A stretch of DNA of 64,000 bases from Leptolyngbyaceae cyanobacterium JSC-12 (GTDB lineage Bacteria > Cyanobacteriota > Cyanobacteriia > Leptolyngbyales > Leptolyngbyaceae), in the NCBI GenBank assembly GCA_000309945.1, contig CM001633.1, positions 2,514,292 to 2,578,291 of the forward strand. Direction: 5' to 3'. Within the stretch, counting starts at the first letter, position 1; the number at the start of each line of letters is the position of its first letter. The translations under genes were made by a program, and so were the position numbers. Positions 16,454 to 23,469 of the stretch are shown here, in pieces. The notes under the pieces were generated by a model. That model was not told where the DNA came from. It did no database searches and saw only the letters and a program-made list of their open reading frames with translations.

Positions 16454-17458
16454 CTAATCCAACCGAATAGCGAAGGATAGTGGTGCTTCCAAACCCTGCA
16501 GTGCTACTTCCAACCCGTAAGTATGGTTCAGTTCTGAATCAAACAACTCAGCGCTCAGGCAACCAGGAGTAGAGCGTTGGGTCATTGTTTGCTGTCCATT
16601 GCGCAGGAGCAACGTCCCACCACACGGTAAGGATGCTTGCACTCGAATTGAGGCTTGAGGAGTATACGTGACCTGTAACGTCACAACTCCTGCATCAGTT
16701 TCCCAGTGGCGATTAACCGTCGGTTCCTGAGCGGAGACCTTGAGAGTCAAACTGCTTACAATTTCCTTTGCTGCCAACAATGACAACAGCATTTGCTGAG
16801 CCGGAGCAGCCGCTTCGTAGTTGCTAATCACTGGTTCAGCAGTTCCAGCACTCGGCGATCGACTAGGTGACATCATCAAATTCACTGCCAAGTAGTTGAG
16901 CGCTTCGTCCTGCCCAGGAAATAGTTCTTCCACAGCACGAACCAACTTCTTACCATCTTGCAAAGATAATTGCACGACTTCTTGGCAGCGCTGAAGCAGA
17001 ATTGCTAACACAGATTCAGGAATATGGGCTGGTACAGGTAGCTTCATTGCTCTCACCTGACGTAGCCAGCCCCAAATACCAGGCTCAATAGCAGGTTCAG
17101 CCTCAGTTCCATAATCAAGAATCTCCGTCTCCCAGGGAAAGAGCGGAGGATTTTTTTCAATTTCGCCTCGTAAGTGTGTTTTTAACAAGGCTTGAAAACG
17201 TTCTTGCACAACAGGTACATCTCCAAGTTCAAGGAAAGACTCTTGCGAAAAAGAGTGGTTAGACTCAGAGAAATCGGATGTTGATGAATTCATAGGTCGC
17301 GGTGTGAGCAAATTTGGCTGTTCCAGGGCAAATTGTCCGGTCGCCTCGCACCCAAGCACTCGACTCGCCGCCTCAACATCTGGTGAAGATGCTGCGGGAA
17401 GCAAATCCTGTAACAGCATCAGTATACGCCTCTGAATATCCTCTGAGTCACGATTCAT
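16454..17458 (-). CDS. patU3: PatU-like heterocyst pattern protein
   Basis: A 334-residue protein encoded 11 bp behind hetZ in the same direction, the arrangement of patU3-hetZ in Anabaena. The N-terminal MNRDSEDIQRRILMLLQDLL is followed by a low-complexity Ser-rich linker, then a conserved helical block GIWGWLRQVRAMKLPVPAHI (about residues 127-146) and GKKLVRAVEELFPGQDEALN, and a C-terminal beta-rich region. In Anabaena the patU genes modulate heterocyst pattern. The molecular function is not known. Assignment rests on family memory and on the neighbour; which patU paralogue it matches best is less sure. Confidence 0.8.
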   Translation of the reverse strand: MNRDSEDIQRRILMLLQDLLPAASSPDVEAASRVLGCEATGQFALEQPNLLTPRPMNSSTSDFSESNHSFSQESFLELGDVPVVQERFQALLKTHLRGEIEKNPPLFPWETEILDYGTEAEPAIEPGIWGWLRQVRAMKLPVPAHIPESVLAILLQRCQEVVQLSLQDGKKLVRAVEELFPGQDEALNYLAVNLMMSPSRSPSAGTAEPVISNYEAAAPAQQMLLSLLAAKEIVSSLTLKVSAQEPTVNRHWETDAGVVTLQVTYTPQASIRVQASLPCGGTLLLRNGQQTMTQRSTPGCLSAELFDSELNHTYGLEVALQGLEAPLSFAIRLD

Positions 17459-17469
17459 GGTACAGATTC

Positions 17470-18642
17470 CTATTCATAGGTAGACTTGCCTTCTCCGGAA
17501 TCTATATCGTTACGAATTTCCCAGGCACACTCCAGTAGTTTGAACCAATGCTTCTGTACCTGCGTTACGGTGTAACCCAAGGCTTGAGCAATTTCAGCGT
17601 CGGATACTTTTTTCTGCTTCAACCGCAGCAATTTCTGTTGCTGCGGGTCGAGTCGAGAGTTAAATAATTGCCATTGATGCAGAGTCAAACCTAAGTTTTT
17701 CTCCAGATCTGCTTCTAGCCATTGATGTACGAGTTCCCATCGGTGAGACAAAGCAAATCGGATAAGGTGGTACTTAAATCGTTGTTGCAAATAATCTCGC
17801 TGGCGTGGAGTAAGTCCCAGGATGGCTTCGATTTCACTGGTAGGTAGGTCTTGTAAGCGCAGCGTAAAATAGTCGGCACAGTCGCTCTGATTGCGTTCAT
17901 CCAGGTAAGCAATTAATTCAGAAATCACTGTTTGCCGGAGGGTATCTTCAGCGGGTTCTGGTTCTTGGGCTACCATCTGTTCGCGCACTTGTTGCATAGA
18001 TGCGGCATTCCAAGCATTTTCGCCCTCACCAGAGATCCCTTCGGCTGCTTGTTCGATATCGACTGGTGTTTCAACGGGCTGCTGCTGAGAAAAAGTTTGA
18101 GCCCGTAAGATGATTAACTGTTGCGTACGGTGCCCTGGTAGGGGAATACGTCGCTTTGCATAACGTTCTGTAAATGCCATGTACTCTGCTAGTTGCAGTA
18201 GTGTTTTTGGAGTGTATTCGGGGGGGAGTTGATTTTCTCTCCGAAAAGCGTTGATAGCTTCTCCCAAAAAACCTTGCAAAAAATCTTCAATCAGGGGTAA
18301 CCGTGCCTGGTAGGTGGATTGGGATTGCGGTGGTGTGATGTAGCGATATACGACCGCACTGAGCGTACTAGCAAGCTCGACCCGTCCTCGTTCGGAGCCA
18401 AGTTTATAATAGTGCAAACATTGTTGTAGACGATGTTTGGATAAGGTTAAAGCCCACGATTCAGCATCGCCCGAAGCCTGAATGCGTTTGCTTTCAACGC
18501 AAATGCGATGCACTTCTTTGGAAATGCGGTCTGCTACGTCTCGGCAGTTCTGCTCAGAAGCGCTCGTAGACAGCTTGAATTCACTCAACAGTAGTTGAAA
18601 GATGGATTCCACGCTCTGGCAGATTTCCCCTACACTATTCAA
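17470..18642 (-). CDS. hetZ: HetZ-family transcriptional regulator
   Basis: A 390-residue protein recognised as HetZ, which in Anabaena acts early in heterocyst differentiation together with HetR. Conserved stretches are SKHRLQQCLHYYKLGSERGR, YQARLPLIEDFLQGF, EYMAFTERYAKRRIPLPG, DCADYFTLRLQDL, LTPRQRDYLQQRFKYHLI and FALSHRWELVHQWLE. A C-terminal helix-turn-helix (VSDAEIAQALGYTVTQVQKHWFKLL, about residues 345-369) would bind DNA. The predicted start is TTG at 18642; no strong ribosome binding site supports it. hetZ homologues also occur in filamentous species that do not make heterocysts, so the gene by itself does not prove differentiation. I see no HetR-type palindrome upstream. Confidence 0.9.
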   Translation of the reverse strand: MNSVGEICQSVESIFQLLLSEFKLSTSASEQNCRDVADRISKEVHRICVESKRIQASGDAESWALTLSKHRLQQCLHYYKLGSERGRVELASTLSAVVYRYITPPQSQSTYQARLPLIEDFLQGFLGEAINAFRRENQLPPEYTPKTLLQLAEYMAFTERYAKRRIPLPGHRTQQLIILRAQTFSQQQPVETPVDIEQAAEGISGEGENAWNAASMQQVREQMVAQEPEPAEDTLRQTVISELIAYLDERNQSDCADYFTLRLQDLPTSEIEAILGLTPRQRDYLQQRFKYHLIRFALSHRWELVHQWLEADLEKNLGLTLHQWQLFNSRLDPQQQKLLRLKQKKVSDAEIAQALGYTVTQVQKHWFKLLECAWEIRNDIDSGEGKSTYE

Positions 18643-18769
18643 CGTTCGACGATACCTCTGATGATAAGTTTCCTCAATTTTGGCAACGATCGCTCACCAT
18701 CGTCCAGATCAAAATTAGGTTTAGATAGATGAAGATTTAGTTCTTCTATACAAAAAATTGGGAGTCTGC

Positions 18770-19246
18770 ATGAACTTAGATGAACAAGTCCGTGATTTGA
18801 TTGACAATGCCCCCCAGGATGGAACCACTCCGGCGCTGGTTGAGGCGATCGCACCCGTTCTCAAACACTTGGCGACTCAACTTCGGCATCCGCAGTACTA
18901 CGTGGTGCAGTCCCTGGACAAAAGTTGGGTTGTTAACATCATAAGCCACAATACTGAATCAAATCTGGAACGCAAGGTAATCTATGCCTTTTCAACCTTA
19001 AAGGACGTGTCATTGGGACCTGTATCTGTTAAAGATCCGCAAATGATTGCCTTACCAGTGCCAGTTGTTCACATTTTGTTTCAAATGGCGGCGATGGAGG
19101 GGGTAGATAGCGTGATTTTCTTTGAAACGCCTGGTAATGCCATGATAGGGACTGAAATTCAGCGATCGCAGTTGCAGGAACTGATTCAGATCCAACTATA
19201 TGGACAAGTAAACCCTGCGGTGGAGATTCGACCAGATATTGCGTAA
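18770..19246 (+). CDS. Conserved cyanobacterial protein divergent from hetZ
   Basis: A 158-residue soluble protein. The ATG at 18770 has GGGAG 6 bases upstream and opens MNLDEQVRDLIDNAPQDG. The middle alternates strands and helices (QYYVVQSLDKSWVVNII, RKVIYAFSTLKD), ending with SVIFFETPGNAMIGTEIQRSQLQELIQ. I recognise it as a widespread cyanobacterial hypothetical but know no function. It is transcribed away from hetZ across 127 bp, which leaves room for a shared control region. Confidence 0.65.
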   Translation: MNLDEQVRDLIDNAPQDGTTPALVEAIAPVLKHLATQLRHPQYYVVQSLDKSWVVNIISHNTESNLERKVIYAFSTLKDVSLGPVSVKDPQMIALPVPVVHILFQMAAMEGVDSVIFFETPGNAMIGTEIQRSQLQELIQIQLYGQVNPAVEIRPDIA

Positions 19247-19268
19247 GGCAGGAACTCAGGGACGGAGG

Positions 19269-19856
19269 TTAGGCTGAGGAGCGTTGCAAGAGCCAATCAA
19301 CGGCATCCGCGAGGTCAATGGCGATGTAATCAGGTGTGGTGTGGTGTTGATAGCTGCCGCTCAGGACTTGTTCGCCGTAGCCCGTCGTCACCAAAATTCC
19401 GATGCAACCTACATTATGTGCCATATCTATGTCTGTTGCTTTGTCACCAATCATAAAACTGCGAGCAATGTCCAGGTCATGATCCCAGGCAGCAGCGACC
19501 AGCATTCCGGTGTTGGGCTTGCGCCAGGTACTCCAGCGGGTGTAGTTGGGATCGGTGCCACCTTCGGGTGCGCTTAGATAGGGGCAGTAGTAGAGCGCAT
19601 CCAGGTGTGCTCCGGCTTCTTCTTTTAACAGGTGGCAGAGGCGATCGTGGAGGGCATCTACATGGCTGGACGGATAGTAGCCACGGGCGGGACCGGATTG
19701 GTTGGAGACGAGGCAGCAGAACATACCGCAATCGTTGAGTTTACGGACGGCTTGCGCCACACCAGGAATCAGATTGAGATTTTCGACATTGTGGATATAG
19801 CCTGCTTCGATGTTGAGGACACCGTCACGATCCATGAATACGGCGGGTTGAGGCAT
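19269..19856 (-). CDS. HAD-IIIA phosphatase, GmhB-like without the zinc loop
   Basis: A 195-residue HAD phosphatase. Motif I is FMDRDGVLN (D8, D10), motif II is VSNQSG, the Lys is in WRKPNTGM, and motif III is FMIGDKATDIDMA. It resembles D-glycero-D-manno-heptose-1,7-bisphosphate 7-phosphatase (GmhB), which acts in LPS heptose synthesis. GmhB enzymes carry a loop with three Cys and one His that bind zinc; here the loop CPYLSAPEGGTDPNYTRWST has only the first Cys. The fold call is firm, the heptose substrate is only a guess. It is convergent with the gene to its left. Confidence 0.8.
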   Translation of the reverse strand: MPQPAVFMDRDGVLNIEAGYIHNVENLNLIPGVAQAVRKLNDCGMFCCLVSNQSGPARGYYPSSHVDALHDRLCHLLKEEAGAHLDALYYCPYLSAPEGGTDPNYTRWSTWRKPNTGMLVAAAWDHDLDIARSFMIGDKATDIDMAHNVGCIGILVTTGYGEQVLSGSYQHHTTPDYIAIDLADAVDWLLQRSSA

Positions 19857-20025
19857 GGGAGATTAAGGGTATAGAGGTTCGGATGTGGGTGGGGTGTAGG
19901 GATTAGGAAACCATAGGGATAGAGCAGAATGAGCGGGAACAGCGAGAATATCACTACTTTGCGGTGAACTTGCTGAGCAAGTTTGGGAAATTGACTGCCC
20001 AGGTAGGCAAGCTGCCTACGCCCCT

Positions 20026-21294
20026 TTATTCTTGGTCTGGTTGTCTTAGTATGGGTTTTGGTTGAGAGCCAGCAAGATTTTGAATGGTTTCTGACAGATC
20101 AATTCCAGTTGTTTGGCGCAGTTGTTCCATGAAGGCGGCAAGTTTGGTCGCGGTGGTGCCACCGTTTCCGTCCACCACAGTCACAGTTTGGACGCTGATC
20201 TCGGGAACAGCATCAGTGAGGGTTTTGAGCAGAGTTTCCAGACGTTGCAGCAGGTAAATATCGCGAGCGTTGGGACCGGCAGCGCGCCAGGATTCGGCAA
20301 GGCGGAGGGTGCCATCGGCTCTGGCTCGCCCATCTTCAATGATTTTGGCGGCGTTCCCCTGTGCCTGAGCGATCGCTTGCTTCCATTGGGCTTCTGCTGG
20401 AGCAATCACATCTGCCTGGAGTTGCTGCTTCACTTGTTTGATGCGTTCTTGCTGTACAGGTACCTCAGCTTGAATGCGCGCTAGCTCAGAGGCAATTTCA
20501 GCGATCGCTTCAGCAACCACGGCATCTCGTTTAGTGAGAGTGTCTTTAACACGGCGGTCGGCATCGGCAGTGGCAATTTTGATGTCGCGATCGAGGCGAC
20601 TGAGGGCAGTGATTTTCTCATTTTCAGCAGTTTGGATAGCGGATTCGGAGCGTGCTCTTGCCTCAGCGATGCGAGCATCTCGCAGCATATCAGCCTGCTG
20701 CTTGCGTCCAATTGAGTCTAAATAGCGGACATCATCAGAAATATTCTGGATTTGCAGCGTATCCAGCACCAGACCCAGTTTTTCCAGGTCTTCCTCAGCT
20801 TCATCCAGCAAACTTCTGGCAAAAGCAATTTTGTCTTCGTTCACCTGCTCTGGAGTGAGACTAGCAAGTACACCACGCAGATTACCTTCCAGCGTTTCCT
20901 TTGCCATTTGCTCAATTTCGTCGCGGGTTTTGCCCAGCAAGCGCTCGATCGCGTTGTGGATGGCGGGTTCTTCTCCAGCAATTTTTATATTGGCAACGCC
21001 CTCGACCGTCAGAGGAATGCCGCCTTTTGAGTAGGCATTGGAGACGCGCAGATCAATGATTATGTTGCTCAAATCCATTCGCAGGGCGCGTTCCAGCAGA
21101 GGCACCCGAATGCTGCTGCCCCCTTTCACCAGGCGATAACCAACTTTGCGACCATCTGCCAGTTTACGAGAACTGCCTGCAAAAATCAGCACTTCGTTGG
21201 GCTGACAAATGTAATACAGGTTGCGGATCACGAAAAATCCGGCTCCGGTGCCCAAGCCCAAAATTCCAGCTAGCGCAATAATGGTTTCAAACAT
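20026..21294 (-). CDS. Flotillin-like SPFH protein (second of pair)
   Basis: A 422-residue flotillin-like protein. An N-terminal hydrophobic helix (about residues 3-27) is followed by the SPFH domain (CQPNEVLIFAGSS to about residue 160), which includes VSNAYSKGGIPLTVEGVANI, and then a long Ala/Glu-rich coiled coil to about 330. Such proteins assemble into cage-like or raft-like microdomains and organise other membrane proteins. It lies 20 bp behind a related flotillin gene, with which it shares the order of motifs (CNPNE/CQPNE, NAYSKGGIPL, ETLEGNLRGV), so the pair arose by duplication. Confidence 0.85.
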   Translation of the reverse strand: MFETIIALAGILGLGTGAGFFVIRNLYYICQPNEVLIFAGSSRKLADGRKVGYRLVKGGSSIRVPLLERALRMDLSNIIIDLRVSNAYSKGGIPLTVEGVANIKIAGEEPAIHNAIERLLGKTRDEIEQMAKETLEGNLRGVLASLTPEQVNEDKIAFARSLLDEAEEDLEKLGLVLDTLQIQNISDDVRYLDSIGRKQQADMLRDARIAEARARSESAIQTAENEKITALSRLDRDIKIATADADRRVKDTLTKRDAVVAEAIAEIASELARIQAEVPVQQERIKQVKQQLQADVIAPAEAQWKQAIAQAQGNAAKIIEDGRARADGTLRLAESWRAAGPNARDIYLLQRLETLLKTLTDAVPEISVQTVTVVDGNGGTTATKLAAFMEQLRQTTGIDLSETIQNLAGSQPKPILRQPDQE

Positions 21295-21314
21295 TCTCGA
21301 TTTCCAATTTTTTC

Positions 21315-22700
21315 TTACTTACTGCGGTTTAAGGTTGCGGCAACATCGATGCCAAGGGTTTGATCAACGCGATCGAGAAACTGGCGCACCACTTCGGGAT
21401 AAACATTGATCAGGCTTGCCAGGGCTTTCCCATCGCCATTGTCGATTACGTGGATCTGCTCCAGATGCATCCGGTTCGGGATCTTGGCAGCTTCTTGCAA
21501 AATCATTTCAATTTGCTGAATTAAAAAGACCTCGGCAGCATCCACGCCTGTCTCGCGCCAGACTTTGGTGAGCATATCGTTGACGAGAGCAGCGGCTTTG
21601 GTGTTTTCTGCCAGTTCGGCAGCGGCACCCTTTGCCAGAAAGGTTTGGGCTTCTTTATCGGCTTCTGCAGGCAAGACCTGATCCGCTTCTAGCCGCAACC
21701 GTTCCAACTCTGCCCGCACGGTTTGCAACTCCTGTTCGGCTCTGGCTCTGGCTTCTTTTTCAGCCGCTTTAGTGCGTTCTTCTTCCGATCTCGCCTGTTG
21801 TTCCAGTTCCGCTTTAATCTTGCGGAGTTCGTTTTGCTTTTGCTGAATGACTGCCAGTGCCTGAGATTTTGCCACTTCTGCCTGTTGTTGACAGTCTGCC
21901 TCCACTCGCTCCGCCTGACTCAATGCCTCCGCTTCGGCAATTTCGGCATCGCGAATAATTTGGGAAATCCGCTTTCGCCCAATTGATCGCAGGTAGTCCA
22001 CATCATCGGCAACGCTTTGGATTTTCAATGTGTCTAGATGCAGTCCCAGTTTGGACAAATCACGAGAAACATCCTGGGCGATGCGTTCCGCGAACTCTAA
22101 CCGATCTTCATTGATTTGTTCCGGCGTGAGCATAGCAACAACCCCGCGCAAGTTCCCTTCCAGGGTTTCTCTAGCAACGCGGGAAATTTCTGAGCGATCG
22201 CGTCCCAAAAAGCGCTCAATCGCATTGCCCACAATTTTCGCGTCGCTGGAAATTTTGACATTGGCGATCGCTTGAATATGCAGCGGGATACCACCCTTTG
22301 AATAAGCATTTTTTACTTCCACGGGCACAGGCATGGTCGTCAAATCCATCCGCTTCACCGTTTCTAAAATCGGGATGACAATGGTACGTCCACCAAAAAT
22401 TACCCGGTAGCCGACTTCCTGCCCTTCCTGTGTGCGGTGTTTGCGTCCCGACAACACCAAAATCTCATTGGGGTTGCAAATCTGCATGAAGCTTTTGACA
22501 AACCAGATAAATAAAATGGCTCCGAAAACAGACCAGCCAATGACGGGTGCTGCTGTTGATAAGGGGTTAGAACTCTCGCTTGGAGGATTAGATGCAGCGT
22601 CGGCTTGAGCAATGTAAACGATCTCACTATCCGATGTTTGACGAGTTGGGAATTGAATCTCTGAATAAATCAATTGGTTGTTCATCATATTATTTCTCAT
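21315..22700 (-). CDS. Flotillin-like SPFH protein (first of pair)
   Basis: A flotillin-like protein of 461 residues if the ATG at 22700 is used. An N-terminal region with a membrane helix (PVIGWSVFGAILFIWFVKSF) is followed by the SPFH domain (CNPNEILVLSGRK) and a coiled coil dense in Glu and Ala (residues 230-370), then a conserved C-terminal block DAAEVFLIQQIEMILQEAAK. The start overlaps the end of the NfeD-like gene by 11 bp, so translation is probably coupled; the ATG at 22688 would avoid the overlap. The three genes form one operon: NfeD-like, flotillin, flotillin. Confidence 0.85.
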   Translation of the reverse strand: MRNNMMNNQLIYSEIQFPTRQTSDSEIVYIAQADAASNPPSESSNPLSTAAPVIGWSVFGAILFIWFVKSFMQICNPNEILVLSGRKHRTQEGQEVGYRVIFGGRTIVIPILETVKRMDLTTMPVPVEVKNAYSKGGIPLHIQAIANVKISSDAKIVGNAIERFLGRDRSEISRVARETLEGNLRGVVAMLTPEQINEDRLEFAERIAQDVSRDLSKLGLHLDTLKIQSVADDVDYLRSIGRKRISQIIRDAEIAEAEALSQAERVEADCQQQAEVAKSQALAVIQQKQNELRKIKAELEQQARSEEERTKAAEKEARARAEQELQTVRAELERLRLEADQVLPAEADKEAQTFLAKGAAAELAENTKAAALVNDMLTKVWRETGVDAAEVFLIQQIEMILQEAAKIPNRMHLEQIHVIDNGDGKALASLINVYPEVVRQFLDRVDQTLGIDVAATLNRSK

Positions 22701-23358
22701 TTCCAATGCTCTCCTCGTCAGCAGAAACGACCCAGAGGCGGTTTTGCTCCATGCCTACCACCAGCACGCGATCGCCAGGTTGAAAGGCTCTGACATCATC
22801 GGTGTAAGCAATCAGATCAATAACACTGCCCTTTGTCAATAGCCGCACCTTGCCACGACTGGCTTGATCAAATGGTACTTCCACAGTTCCAGTTAACCCT
22901 ACTAAATCGTTAGAGCGTACCAGGCTATCCACTTGCCGTCGCTGTAACAGGCGCAAGCTACCAGCCACCAAACTGCCGCAAACAATGCCCATCAATACTG
23001 CTATGACTGCTACCAGAGCAGGTGCTAATCCGATCGCTAGGTGGGACAATACCAGCCCAGTCAACCCAAAAAAGCAGATGCCAAAGGTCCAGAACCTAAG
23101 ACTTTTGACAATACTAAAGACCGAGTACCAGGGCACACGCTGCCGTAAACGAGGCAACTCCGATGACAACTCTGCTGGAGCATCTACTAGTTCAAGATCC
23201 TCATCCAACTGCGGGTCGAAATCAAAATCGTCCAAGTTCGCAAAGTCTGCACCATCAATGCCGCTAAACATTGCCAGTAGCACAAACACGCCACCCACAG
23301 CAAAACACAGCCAATAAACAGTCACCATTACAATAGAGGACAAGAAAATCATTCCCAT
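22690..23358 (-). CDS. NfeD-like membrane protein with OB-fold domain
   Basis: A 222-residue protein with two hydrophobic regions at the N-terminus and middle (MGMIFLSSIVMVTVYWLCFA and FWTFGICFFGLTGLVLSHLA, then a third helix) and a C-terminal OB-like domain: LVGLTGTVEVPFDQASRGKVR ... FQPGDRVLVVGMEQNRLWVV. NfeD/YuaF proteins partner with flotillins, and the operon context here fits. The acidic segment between the first and second helices (DFANLDDFDFDPQLDEDLEL) is unusual. ATG at 23358 is preferred; the frame continues 10 codons upstream to a TTG. Confidence 0.75.
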   Translation of the reverse strand: MGMIFLSSIVMVTVYWLCFAVGGVFVLLAMFSGIDGADFANLDDFDFDPQLDEDLELVDAPAELSSELPRLRQRVPWYSVFSIVKSLRFWTFGICFFGLTGLVLSHLAIGLAPALVAVIAVLMGIVCGSLVAGSLRLLQRRQVDSLVRSNDLVGLTGTVEVPFDQASRGKVRLLTKGSVIDLIAYTDDVRAFQPGDRVLVVGMEQNRLWVVSADEESIGNEK

Positions 23359-23469
23359 CTTGGCACCCAGTTCAATCCGTCGCCTCAAATTGGAATGATT
23401 GTTAACTTCAAAGGCTGGTCGGTAATCCCGTTACGATTCACCCATACGATATTTAACCTCTCCTTAAGC

